Below, piece by piece: positions 1 to 7,244 of a stretch of DNA of 20,504 nucleotides (position 1 is the first letter of the stretch; each line of letters opens with the position of its first letter). A program made the translations under genes and the position numbers. The stretch spans positions 1-20,504 of the forward strand of contig JAKQKW010000492.1 in assembly GCA_029560455.1 (NCBI GenBank), given 5' to 3'. A model generated the notes under the pieces. It had not been told where the DNA came from and searched no databases. It saw nothing but the letters and a program-made list of their open reading frames with translations. Source of the stretch: Candidatus Rifleibacteriota bacterium (lineage in GTDB: Bacteria > Riflebacteria > Ozemobacteria > Ozemobacterales > Ozemobacteraceae).

Positions 1-14
1 TGCTCTTCCGATCT
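1..14. other. Illumina adapter remnant at the contig end
   Basis: The first 14 bases are identical to the 3' end of the standard Illumina read-2 adapter (…TGCTCTTCCGATCT). This is known library chemistry, not biology. It means the window starts at the end of an assembled contig with untrimmed adapter, so nothing should be read into the left edge, such as a cos or att site. Confidence 0.9.
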
Positions 15-61
15 GTTGCCCGGAGGCGCCCTTTTTTGCTACTTACCGTTGAAAATTCACC

Positions 62-96
62 TTTCCGTTTTCCTAAAAGTAGTATATAGTATTGTC
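62..96 (+). promoter_or_regulatory. Possible promoter just upstream of the small terminase
   Basis: The AT-rich stretch before the first gene holds TATAGT at 85-90, a good -10 match, with a weak -35-like TTTCCG at 62-67 about 17 bases earlier. Transcription from this -10 would begin at or next to the ATG at 97, giving a nearly leaderless mRNA. That agrees with the lack of a clear Shine-Dalgarno sequence here. The -35 match is poor and the call rests only on spacing and the -10 box. Confidence 0.25.
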
Positions 97-630
97 ATGG
101 GGTCGAAAAAGGCTATAACCAGCATCACCGGCGAAGTTTGCACCGGCTCAGCCGTTGCTGAGCTTTTCGGCGTCACAGACCGCACTATTCGGAACTGGCG
201 GGCTGAAGGAATGCCAGAGGCCGCAGATGGAAAATACCGACTCCACGAGTGTTTTGCCTGGTGGCTGGAAAACATCAACAAGCCGTCGAGCGATAAAGAA
301 GAAAAAGCCCGCGAACGCTACTGGCAGGCCAAGGCAAGCAGAGAAGAGCACGCGGTTAAAATCCTGATCGGCGAATCTATCGCCCGCGACCAGGTAGAAA
401 AAGAGTGGTGCGCCAGGTTGATCGAAGTCGTGAGAGGCTTAGAATCACAAATATCAGTTTTTCCCAGCCTGCTTTGCGATAAAACGGCTGAGGAAATTCG
501 CGACCTGGTCGAATCTTATAACAGGAAATTACGCGAAAACTACGCCAGAGACGGGAAATTTACACCGGTAATCAAGAAAGCCCAGCCCAAAAAGCCAGCC
601 AAGAAAAAAAAGGCGGGCAAAAAGAAATGA
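97..630 (+). CDS. Terminase small subunit, lambda Nu1-like
   Basis: This is the DNA-recognition subunit of the packaging motor. It binds phage DNA and recruits the large terminase to start packaging. The 177-residue protein opens with a winged helix-turn-helix (about residues 11-60) with the pattern SAVAELFGVTDRTIRNW…GMP, very like Nu1 of lambda (ADIFG…RTIQNW…GMP). A charged helical middle follows, then a very lysine-rich tail. ATG 97 is chosen because the HTH begins shortly after it; an in-frame TTG at 16 would add an atypical hydrophobic leader and abuts adapter sequence. No clear ribosome-binding site is visible. The stop overlaps the large terminase start (ATGA), so the two are probably coupled. 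Confidence 0.88.
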   Translation: MGSKKAITSITGEVCTGSAVAELFGVTDRTIRNWRAEGMPEAADGKYRLHECFAWWLENINKPSSDKEEKARERYWQAKASREEHAVKILIGESIARDQVEKEWCARLIEVVRGLESQISVFPSLLCDKTAEEIRDLVESYNRKLRENYARDGKFTPVIKKAQPKKPAKKKKAGKKK

Positions 631-2537
631 CCATTTTTTCGGAAGCAGAACTGCAGATCTGGAAACCGGCCGAAGACATTTCTCTCTGGGATTGGCTGGG
701 GAAATATTTTGTTCTTTCAAAAGAATATTCTGACGTTGTGGGCCTTTATCCCCGCGAACTGGTGCCGGTTTTTAAGATTTTGGCCGACTGGCTCGATGAC
801 CCGAAAATCAAAGAGATTTGTTGCCGCAAATCAACACAGATCGGATTGACCACGTTTATTGTCGGCTGGTTTGTTTATAGACAATACAAAAGGCCAGGCC
901 CTGGTATTTTTTGCATGGCAGATCAGGCCACGGCCGAAGAAATGTCAATGCTGCGTTTTAAAAATGCTTTTGAGTCTGCAAAGTGTTTTCAGGGCATTAA
1001 ATCGCAAACTACAAAAAAAGGCACCACGCTAATTACCGGCGGCTCTGTGAAAATGGCGTGGGCGTCATCCATTGCCAGTATCGCATCATCGTCAACCAGA
1101 GATTACGCCGCCGATGAAATAACAAAACCTGGTTATAATCTGAAAACTCAAGAGGGCGAACCGGTCGGCAGGCTGCGATATAGGGCGAAGGGCTTTGACG
1201 ATCGTAAAGGCATAATTACCAGCACGGTCACGATCGAGGGCGACCGAATGCACCAGATCGAAGAAGATGCAGACTGCACATATCTTGTTCACGTGCCTTG
1301 CTCGCATTGCGGCCAGCGCCAGCCGCTTTTCTTTTTTAAAGGCGAAACCTATCTGGCCGCCGACGGAACCACGCAGCCGGGCGGTTATGTTCATTTCGAC
1401 AGCTCACTTGAAAACAAATACGAGCGGGCCAGATCGGCGCGTTATTGCTGCGGCTCTTGCGGCGCGTTGTGGACTACCGAGGAGAAAAACCGGGCAATGC
1501 AGCATTGCAGCGCCCATCCTAACAAACGCGTCGAAATCGAGGGAGAGAAGCGATTTATATGGATATGGCGAATTCATGAGGTCAGATCGGCAGGCTCATT
1601 GTATTCGCTCGTGCTGGAATTTTTGGAGAGCAAAGAAGACCCGGAAAAACTGCAGAACTTCTACAACAACGCCCTTGCCTTATATTTTAAGGAAATTGTC
1701 AAGAAGCCCGACGAGGGATTTATCGCACGCGCAAAGCTGGACTATCAGTCCGGCACCGTGCCAGATGACGCGGTTGCGTTGATTGCAACGGTTGACGTGC
1801 AGAAATACGGCTTCTGGTATGTTATTCGCGCCTGGTCGGCTGCAGAGACAAGCTGGAAGATCGAGCACGGCTTTGTAAGCTCAGAGCAGGAGCTAAATTT
1901 TGTGCTATTCGAAAAAACCTGGGCAAGCAAACACGGGCCTATGGGTATCTGGCGTGTCGGAATAGACACTGGCGGTGGTATGAAAGACAGCGGCGAAACA
2001 TCGACAGAATGGGTATACCGTTGGTATTTCCAGAATCTAAGCCGCGGCGTGCAGATTTTTCTGACAAAAGGTTTCAGCGGCAGCCTGCCAGATAATTTTA
2101 AATTCGGAAAACCGATCTTTACATCTCCAACCGGGAAAAAGCTACCGGCCGGCCTGCGTCTTGTTTTGATCGACACAGACAAAAGTAAAGACCTGTTTTT
2201 CTGGCGAATCAACCAGGCTCAAGAGGAAACCCCGATTTGTGCAGCATACATACCAGCCGATGAAAAGCAGGAGTATTTCCAGCAGCTGCAATCAGAGCAC
2301 AAAGTGAAAGAAGGCACACGGGAAACATGGAAGCAGAAAGGCAGTCAGGATAACCATTTGCTCGACTGCGAGCAGATGCAGATGATTATGGCGTCAAGGC
2401 AGCTCTATGGCGGCGTGTTCATAATTCAGGAGCCGGTCGGCATCATGCAACCGGTGCAGCCAGCGCCAGCAGCGACGAGAGACGAAAACGACGAAGAAGA
2501 ATCGGCAAGATCAAGAGTCAGAAGATGGAGGCGTTAA
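627..2537 (+). CDS. Terminase large subunit, GpA family
   Basis: This is the ATPase and nuclease that cuts concatemeric DNA and pumps it into the prohead through the portal. The 636-residue length is typical of the GpA family (lambda gpA 641). A deviant Walker A-like segment, RKSTQIGLT, lies at about residues 67-75 and the Walker B-like AADEI at 161-165. Cysteine pairs at 225/228 and about 275/278 suggest a metal-binding insertion. The nuclease half shows ATVDVQ (D390), VGIDTGGG (D447) and NHLLDCEQ (D580), the acidic residues expected of an RNase H-fold nuclease. It starts in an ATGA overlap with the small subunit. A GpA-type enzyme usually goes with cos packaging, but no cos site is visible here. 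Confidence 0.95.
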   Translation: MTIFSEAELQIWKPAEDISLWDWLGKYFVLSKEYSDVVGLYPRELVPVFKILADWLDDPKIKEICCRKSTQIGLTTFIVGWFVYRQYKRPGPGIFCMADQATAEEMSMLRFKNAFESAKCFQGIKSQTTKKGTTLITGGSVKMAWASSIASIASSSTRDYAADEITKPGYNLKTQEGEPVGRLRYRAKGFDDRKGIITSTVTIEGDRMHQIEEDADCTYLVHVPCSHCGQRQPLFFFKGETYLAADGTTQPGGYVHFDSSLENKYERARSARYCCGSCGALWTTEEKNRAMQHCSAHPNKRVEIEGEKRFIWIWRIHEVRSAGSLYSLVLEFLESKEDPEKLQNFYNNALALYFKEIVKKPDEGFIARAKLDYQSGTVPDDAVALIATVDVQKYGFWYVIRAWSAAETSWKIEHGFVSSEQELNFVLFEKTWASKHGPMGIWRVGIDTGGGMKDSGETSTEWVYRWYFQNLSRGVQIFLTKGFSGSLPDNFKFGKPIFTSPTGKKLPAGLRLVLIDTDKSKDLFFWRINQAQEETPICAAYIPADEKQEYFQQLQSEHKVKEGTRETWKQKGSQDNHLLDCEQMQMIMASRQLYGGVFIIQEPVGIMQPVQPAPAATRDENDEEESARSRVRRWRR

Positions 2538-2873
2538 ATGTCAGAAATTGGCACGAAATTAAAAGCAAGCCCGAAACTGTCAGCGTGGATTAAGGCCCAG
2601 ATCAAAGCGGCGGCAAAATACATACCCGGCAAGGGCGGCGTCTGTAATTTTTGCGGACGATTTTGCCGGACGAATCACACAGACTCAAAAACCGGCACGA
2701 GGTCGCATTATTGCCAACAATGCGGCATCAGTTTCCAGACTCGCGGCGGCGGGGCGGTTGGAAAAAGCCCAGACAAATTTGACACGGCAGAACCTGCGCG
2801 GGTAGAATTAGACAGAGCGCAGGTAAAAAAGACCCCACTGAAAAGCAAGGCGAAAACCGGAAAAAAGAGGTAA
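2538..2873 (+). CDS. Small zinc-ribbon protein, function unknown
   Basis: I do not recognise the family. The 111-residue basic protein has one zinc-ribbon-like unit in its middle: VCNFCGRFC, then about 20 residues, then HYCQQCGISF. The four cysteines of the two CxxC pairs could bind one zinc ion. Both ends are rich in lysine, and the C-terminus (TPLKSKAKTGKKR) looks like a nucleic-acid-binding tail. It begins directly after the terminase stop with GGAGG nine bases upstream. Its place between terminase and gpW suggests a packaging accessory or DNA-binding role, but that is inference. Confidence 0.75.
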   Translation: MSEIGTKLKASPKLSAWIKAQIKAAAKYIPGKGGVCNFCGRFCRTNHTDSKTGTRSHYCQQCGISFQTRGGGAVGKSPDKFDTAEPARVELDRAQVKKTPLKSKAKTGKKR

Positions 2874-2876
2874 GCA

Positions 2877-3095
2877 ATGCCCACGACCGCCCAACTTGAA
2901 GCATATTTAGCGGAATTGTATGCGGCTCGCTCTGCTCTGCTGACCGGCAAAAGCTATGGTATTAACGGCCGAACACTAACCCGCGTCGATGAAACATGGT
3001 TGTCTAACCAGATCAAAGAAGTTGAAAATCAGTTATATCGCCGATCTGGCCATGAAACGTCGGTCAGAGTTGTTTTCGACAGAGGCGGCAGATGA
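2877..3095 (+). CDS. Head-tail joining protein, gpW-like
   Basis: gpW acts late in head assembly. It sits below the portal, helps retain packaged DNA and makes the platform for the next connector. The 72-residue size matches the family (lambda gpW 68). The N-terminal helix AQLEAYLAELYAARSALLTGKS, the short hairpin with NGRTLTRVD, and the second helix NQIKEVENQLYRR reproduce the gpW helix-hairpin-helix layout. GAGG lies just upstream of the ATG. It overlaps the portal start (ATGA), and gpW directly before the portal is the order seen in lambda. Confidence 0.85.
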   Translation: MPTTAQLEAYLAELYAARSALLTGKSYGINGRTLTRVDETWLSNQIKEVENQLYRRSGHETSVRVVFDRGGR

Positions 3096-4591
3096 GCAGA
3101 AAGCCAGAATCAGAAAGCCTTTACAGCAAATTTGCTAGGACGATTGCAAAAGTAGTCGGCCTAGTCAGCCCGTCGTCAGCTGTTAAATACCTTGGTCAAC
3201 ACGCTTGCTTAAGAGCTTATGATGCTGCTGTAATTTCAGGCCACCACAACGAGTTCTGGACGCCCCAGATGAAAACCGGCGATCTTGAAATTGGTCGCGA
3301 CTGGAAAACAGCTGTTGCCAGGTCGCGCGATCTCGACCGCAATCACCCGCTCGTCAACGACGCTTTACGCGTCGGCTTTGCGTTTACCGTTGGCTCTGCC
3401 TTAGACCCACAATGGATAATCACGAAAGACGGCAAACGCGATACCGACAGCATCAGGCAACTTGAAGCAGCGTTCTGGAAATGGGCTGAGGACTGCACCA
3501 TAAACGGCATGCAGTGGGATGATGTCAAGCGGCTGGTGTATCGTCACCTAAAAGTTGACGGCGAGCTGTTTGTCATCGAGTCAGCCGATGAATTTCACCC
3601 GTACAAGCTGCAACTGGTCGAGCCTGACCAGCTCAATGACAGCATCGACGGCGATTTGCGCAACGGAAATTATGCGATACGCGGCATTGAGTTCAACAAG
3701 CGCGGGCGGCCAGTGGCGTATCATTTTTATGAAGCTCATCCGTCAGGCTCCGGCCTGGGCGATAAAACGGTCAGAATCGACGCTCGACGCGTGATACATG
3801 TTTTCCTGCCCGGCAGAATCACTGAAACACGCGGTATCTGTCATTTTGTCAGCGCAATAATGGCGCTTTATGACCAAAATGAACTATCCGACCAGATTCT
3901 GGAATTGCACCGTCTCGCAGCGGCTTACGGCATTTTTATCACGTCACCATCGGCAGAGGCCAACATCATCGGCCTGCCGACATCGCCAGACTCAAGCGGC
4001 AAGCATGTGCCAGTAAAAACCGTCGGCGGCGTCAGGGTAAACTATCTGAACGCAGGCGAAGACCCCAAAACAGTCAACCCTGAAATGCCAACGGGCAGCT
4101 TTTCCGAGTTCGACAAATCGTATCTCAGGAAGGGCGCAAGAGGCTTTTCTATGAGTTATGAAACATTTACCGGGGATTTTTCAAACGCTAATTTCTCGAC
4201 GCTGAAAGCCGGTAATAACAACGAAAGAGCGCTTTTTAGGCTCGACTCAAGTCTAATCATCAGAAAATTTTGCAATCGCGTTGTCAGGAACTGGATGGAT
4301 GCCGAAGTCATTAACGGGCTGCGACTCAAGAATTACTGGCAGAGCCGTGATTATTATCAGCAGTTCCGCTTTACACTGCCAGCCCTGCCCGCAGCGGACG
4401 CGGTAAAAGAAGAAGTGGCCGACGCCAAAGCGCTAGAGAACAAAACGACTACCAGACGCATGATCTGCGAGCGGAAAGGCGTCGATTATGACGAATTAAT
4501 CGAGGAATTACGACAGGAAGAAAAAGATTTAGCTACCGTTATAAATAACGCGGTTGCCGAGTTGGAAAGCGAGGAAAACGATGAACTTTGA
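3092..4591 (+). CDS. Portal protein, lambda gpB family
   Basis: This forms the twelve-subunit ring at one capsid vertex through which DNA enters and leaves. The 499-residue protein resembles lambda-type portals: residues 69-106 carry the family-like RDWKTAVARSRDLDRNHPLV…VGSALDPQ (compare SLRARSRDLVRNNPYA…VGSGIRPQ in relatives). The stretch RVIHVFLPGRITETRGI in the middle is also characteristic. The C-terminal part is charged and helical. It starts within the gpW stop and ends 11 bases inside the protease-capsid gene, consistent with coupling of portal, protease and capsid synthesis. Confidence 0.93.
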   Translation: MSRKPESESLYSKFARTIAKVVGLVSPSSAVKYLGQHACLRAYDAAVISGHHNEFWTPQMKTGDLEIGRDWKTAVARSRDLDRNHPLVNDALRVGFAFTVGSALDPQWIITKDGKRDTDSIRQLEAAFWKWAEDCTINGMQWDDVKRLVYRHLKVDGELFVIESADEFHPYKLQLVEPDQLNDSIDGDLRNGNYAIRGIEFNKRGRPVAYHFYEAHPSGSGLGDKTVRIDARRVIHVFLPGRITETRGICHFVSAIMALYDQNELSDQILELHRLAAAYGIFITSPSAEANIIGLPTSPDSSGKHVPVKTVGGVRVNYLNAGEDPKTVNPEMPTGSFSEFDKSYLRKGARGFSMSYETFTGDFSNANFSTLKAGNNNERALFRLDSSLIIRKFCNRVVRNWMDAEVINGLRLKNYWQSRDYYQQFRFTLPALPAADAVKEEVADAKALENKTTTRRMICERKGVDYDELIEELRQEEKDLATVINNAVAELESEENDEL

Positions 4592-6779
4592 GTTATTTTG
4601 CCGCGCAATGGGCTTGAATCCGGCCATAATGACCGATGCAGAGCGTAAGCACTGGCAAGAAATATACGAAAACTGCGACACGAGAAACGCCCAGATTGAG
4701 AAGGATTCCTTCTGCCGCGTGTTCAAGGTCGGCCCGAAGTCGTTCAACAAAGACGCTAGAACCGTTACAGCAGCAGTATTAACCGATGCCCCGACTTTTA
4801 TGTATGACTGGGAGCGCGGCTGGATAAAAGAGATTCTGCCTATGGAAACCTGCAGAATCCCAGCTCAGATGCCGCTTTGTGATACACACAACACATTTTC
4901 TGTAAAAGCCGTTTTAGGCAGTTGCCGCAACATCAGAGCCGAAAACGTTGGCGGCCAGGGGCAACTGATTGCCGATCTGGTATTTGCACGCGACACAGAC
5001 AGTCAAAACGCCATGGAAAAGGTTGAAGACGGCCATATAACCGACCTGTCTGGCGGTTATCGCGTTTATTCAGCCGTATATGTCGAAGAGGGCGAAACCT
5101 ATGTTTTAAAAAATAAAAGCTATGTCGGCCCGGTAAAAATTGCGCTTGACTGGGAGCCTTCAGAAGGCTCGCTTTGCCCCATCGGCGCCGATCAGTTTTC
5201 GAAAATCAGGGCAAAATCAGCAGATCAGCCCGGCGATAAAAACGGAATAACCAGCGCTCAGAGCGCTGCAGCAACCAGTCAGAGAAGCTCTGACGAAAAC
5301 CCACAGGAGGCTAAGGCCATGAAGAAAACTTTTGAACAGTTCTGCCGCGCTATCGGCACAGAAGCAGCCGCTCTGACAGACGCACAGAGAAGCATGCTTG
5401 AGATCATTTTCGAAGCACAGTGCAAAGAGCTTGCATCTGATGCAGAAATCCCGGCAGACGCCAAAGAACGCGCTGCAAAGGTGATGAAATCGACCAAGGA
5501 AGCCGAAGAACGCGGCGCCAGAGTCGAACTCGAAAGACAGTCGGAAATTCGCGCAATGTGTGCCGTTCCCGGCGCTGAAACCCTTGCCGACAAGCTCATC
5601 AATGACAAAGTCGGCATTGAAGACGCCAGAAAACAGGTGCTTGAACATCTCAGAAGCTCACGCGCTCCAATCAGCACCCCGAAAACCACCATCGAGGGCG
5701 GCGAAACCTCTGGCGAAAAACTTGTCAGAGCTGCTACTCACGGGCTTGCTTTGCGCCACAATATCAAAATCGAAAACCCCGCTGCAGGCGCCAACGAGTT
5801 TCGTGGCCGCTCGCTCATGCGCGTGGTTGAAGAATGTCTGCATGCAATCGGCGTCAACACCAGAAGCCTGAGCGATGACGAAATGATTCAGCGTGCCATG
5901 GCCAGCAGCGACTTCCCGAACATTCTCAGCAACGTCGCCAACCTTCAGCTGAAAATGGCTTATGAAAACAGCGAAGAAACCTGGCGCGACATCGTCGAAA
6001 TCAACAACGACGTCAGCGACTTCAAAGTTATGACCGTTGCCAACTTCGGCGGCGTGCCGGTCTTCTCAGAAGTTCTCGAAGGCGGCGGATATAAAGCCGT
6101 TGATTTCAGAGAAAACGGCGCTACAAACCAGGTTAAAACCTACGGTTGCGAAGCCAAAATGACCCGTCAGATGATCATCAACGATCGGCTCGGCGCTTTC
6201 CTGCGCGCTCTTGAATTGTTCGGCGTTGGCGCTGACAAGCTGATCGGCAACGGCGTCTGGGGAATCATCACCAGCAACCCGAATCTTTCAACCCTCGGCG
6301 ACGGCACTACTAATGCCCTTTTCAGCGCTGCTCACGGCAACCTGATCACCAGCGCCAAAACTCTGAGCAATGACGGTATCGCCGCTATTCGCCTGAAACT
6401 TCGACAGATGAAGGGCCTCAAAACCACTGACAGTATGAATCTGCGTCTGACCAGAATCGCTGTGCCGTCAGAACTGGAAGAACAGGCCCGCATTCTCACT
6501 GAAAACGCCATGATGGTTGTTGACGGTGTTGGCATCAAAAACACTGCTGCCGGGCTGCAGCTCACGGTTGAAGATCGTCTCAGTGCTAACAGCGACGAAA
6601 ACTATTACGGTTTTGCATCGCGCCCGATCATTCAGGTGGCATTCCTGAACGGCCAGCAGCGCCCTGAAATCGTCAGGCTGAACAGCCGCAACCCGGACAT
6701 GTTCGAAGTTATGGCCCGCGTCGATGTGGGCTGGGCACCGATCGAACACAGATACGCCGTCAAAGCCGCTGTCAAATAA
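4581..6779 (+). CDS. Prohead protease-scaffold-major capsid fusion protein
   Basis: One 732-residue chain covers three head functions. Residues about 40-200 look like an S78-family prohead protease: LCDTHN (H103) and ITDLSGGYRV (S157) match the family's catalytic His and Ser contexts. Residues about 205-246 are an Ala/Ser/Gln-rich linker. Residues 247-365 are charged and helical, like a scaffold or delta domain. The rest is an HK97-fold major capsid domain (NFGGVPVFSEVLEGG, ELFGVGADKLIGNGVWG, ending RVDVGWAPIEHRYAV). ATG 4581 has GAGG six bases upstream and is preferred to the TTG at 4554. A 20-residue motif at the N-terminus recurs at residue 251. Fused protease-capsid genes are known; the third catalytic residue was not assigned. 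Confidence 0.88.
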   Translation: MNFELFCRAMGLNPAIMTDAERKHWQEIYENCDTRNAQIEKDSFCRVFKVGPKSFNKDARTVTAAVLTDAPTFMYDWERGWIKEILPMETCRIPAQMPLCDTHNTFSVKAVLGSCRNIRAENVGGQGQLIADLVFARDTDSQNAMEKVEDGHITDLSGGYRVYSAVYVEEGETYVLKNKSYVGPVKIALDWEPSEGSLCPIGADQFSKIRAKSADQPGDKNGITSAQSAAATSQRSSDENPQEAKAMKKTFEQFCRAIGTEAAALTDAQRSMLEIIFEAQCKELASDAEIPADAKERAAKVMKSTKEAEERGARVELERQSEIRAMCAVPGAETLADKLINDKVGIEDARKQVLEHLRSSRAPISTPKTTIEGGETSGEKLVRAATHGLALRHNIKIENPAAGANEFRGRSLMRVVEECLHAIGVNTRSLSDDEMIQRAMASSDFPNILSNVANLQLKMAYENSEETWRDIVEINNDVSDFKVMTVANFGGVPVFSEVLEGGGYKAVDFRENGATNQVKTYGCEAKMTRQMIINDRLGAFLRALELFGVGADKLIGNGVWGIITSNPNLSTLGDGTTNALFSAAHGNLITSAKTLSNDGIAAIRLKLRQMKGLKTTDSMNLRLTRIAVPSELEEQARILTENAMMVVDGVGIKNTAAGLQLTVEDRLSANSDENYYGFASRPIIQVAFLNGQQRPEIVRLNSRNPDMFEVMARVDVGWAPIEHRYAVKAAVK
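4587..4646 (+). repeat. Duplicated 20-residue motif, copy 1
   Basis: Residues 3-22 of the fusion protein (FELFCRAMG…MTDAER) match residues 251-270 at 12 of 20 positions without a gap. Conserved positions are F, E, F, C, R, A, G, A, T, D, A and R. Each copy sits within five residues of a translation start. Confidence 0.75.
5305..5310 (+). promoter_or_regulatory. Internal Shine-Dalgarno site for scaffold-capsid
   Basis: A full AGGAGG lies eight bases before the in-frame ATG at 5319, inside the fusion gene. It is one of the strongest ribosome-binding sites in the window and falls exactly at the boundary between the linker and the scaffold-like region, which argues for real internal initiation. 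Confidence 0.7.
5319..6779 (+). CDS. Nested scaffold-major capsid protein (internal start)
   Basis: Internal initiation at ATG 5319 would give a 486-residue protein: about 118 residues of charged helix (scaffold/delta-like, comparable in size to the 102-residue HK97 delta domain) followed by the major capsid domain. The start begins MKKTFEQFCRAIG, closely resembling the start of the longer protein. By analogy, lambda makes its scaffold Nu3 from an internal start within protease gene C. The sequence shows the ribosome site and start. That this is the main capsid source, with the longer form a minor protease-bearing species, is inference, but capsids need hundreds of shells per few proteases. 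Confidence 0.7.
   Translation: MKKTFEQFCRAIGTEAAALTDAQRSMLEIIFEAQCKELASDAEIPADAKERAAKVMKSTKEAEERGARVELERQSEIRAMCAVPGAETLADKLINDKVGIEDARKQVLEHLRSSRAPISTPKTTIEGGETSGEKLVRAATHGLALRHNIKIENPAAGANEFRGRSLMRVVEECLHAIGVNTRSLSDDEMIQRAMASSDFPNILSNVANLQLKMAYENSEETWRDIVEINNDVSDFKVMTVANFGGVPVFSEVLEGGGYKAVDFRENGATNQVKTYGCEAKMTRQMIINDRLGAFLRALELFGVGADKLIGNGVWGIITSNPNLSTLGDGTTNALFSAAHGNLITSAKTLSNDGIAAIRLKLRQMKGLKTTDSMNLRLTRIAVPSELEEQARILTENAMMVVDGVGIKNTAAGLQLTVEDRLSANSDENYYGFASRPIIQVAFLNGQQRPEIVRLNSRNPDMFEVMARVDVGWAPIEHRYAVKAAVK
5331..5390 (+). repeat. Duplicated 20-residue motif, copy 2
   Basis: Second copy (FEQFCRAIG…LTDAQR), immediately after the internal start at 5319. A looser match continues to a shared Cys about ten residues later in both copies. 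Confidence 0.75.
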
Positions 6780-6787
6780 TTTTTAAG

Positions 6788-6809
6788 GGGCGCGGGGTAA
6801 CTCGCGCCC
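6788..6809 (+). other. RNA hairpin with GNRA tetraloop after the capsid gene
   Basis: Bases 6788-6796 pair with 6801-6809: nine base pairs, eight of them Watson-Crick and one G-U (6795/6802), closing a GTAA loop that fits GNRA. It lies ten bases beyond the capsid stop and just before the next ribosome site. It is not followed by a T-run, so it is not a standard intrinsic terminator. An mRNA-stabilising or partial attenuating role is plausible. Confidence 0.6.
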
Positions 6810-6828
6810 TATTAACAGGAGTAAAAAA

Positions 6829-7218
6829 ATGAAGAATCTCAAAATTCAGGCTCTGATGCTTGCCTTCTGCATCTGTTCGATTGTCCTGGCTACCGGTTTT
6901 GCTGACAGCTCAATCGGCGCTGTCGTTACGCGCCCCGGCAGCTCTGGCTTTAAAGCCGTCACAACCCAGAATCTGACCATTGCCACCAGCTCAGCCAGCC
7001 TTATTGGCACGATGCCGCCGAACTGCAGAACAATAACGGTGGTCGCCAAAGATGCAACAATGTATTATGGTGATGCAAATGTGGCCGCTAATGGCCTCTA
7101 TCCGAGTATTGCAGACGGTCAAAGCGTGACTTTCGATAACATCGACACCCGCACCCCGTCCATCTATTTCATCGCCCTGGCAACTGCTACCGGCAAAATC
7201 GGCATCGTTGCCCGGTAA
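6829..7218 (+). CDS. Small capsid-region protein with Sec signal peptide
   Basis: I do not recognise a named family. The 129-residue protein starts with a typical Sec leader: MKNLK, a hydrophobic core (ALMLAFCICSIVLA) and a likely cleavage site GFA|D after residue 25. The remaining ~104 residues look beta-rich and resemble small phage virion beta-sandwich proteins (MPPNCRTITVVAKDATMYYG…YPSIADGQSVTF). AGGAG lies seven bases before the ATG. Between the capsid and the capsid-cement gene, a decoration or head-fibre role would be expected. A secreted leader there is odd because heads assemble in the cytoplasm. Confidence 0.7.
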   Translation: MKNLKIQALMLAFCICSIVLATGFADSSIGAVVTRPGSSGFKAVTTQNLTIATSSASLIGTMPPNCRTITVVAKDATMYYGDANVAANGLYPSIADGQSVTFDNIDTRTPSIYFIALATATGKIGIVAR

Positions 7219-7244
7219 CAAAGAATAAAAAAGGAGAAGCAAGC

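Noticed and set aside
16..96. Extended N-terminus of the small terminase from TTG 16
   Set aside because: It would add a hydrophobic leader absent from the Nu1 family and begins beside adapter sequence.
1267..1782. Plus-strand frame of 171 codons in another phase of the large terminase
   Set aside because: No ribosome site, composition rich in Arg/Ser typical of an out-of-phase read, and wholly inside a conserved gene.
1745..2212. Minus-strand open frame of about 155 codons
   Set aside because: It lies fully within the large terminase, has no neighbours on that strand and encodes no recognisable domain; it is a shadow of the coding strand.
5217..5692. Overlapping minus-strand frames opposite the scaffold region
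   Set aside because: Two frames in the same stretch, neither with a motif, both opposite a strongly supported gene.
6788..6809. Intrinsic transcription terminator after the capsid gene
   Set aside because: The hairpin is strong but is followed by TATTAACAGG rather than a T-run, and the next gene begins within 20 bases on the same strand.
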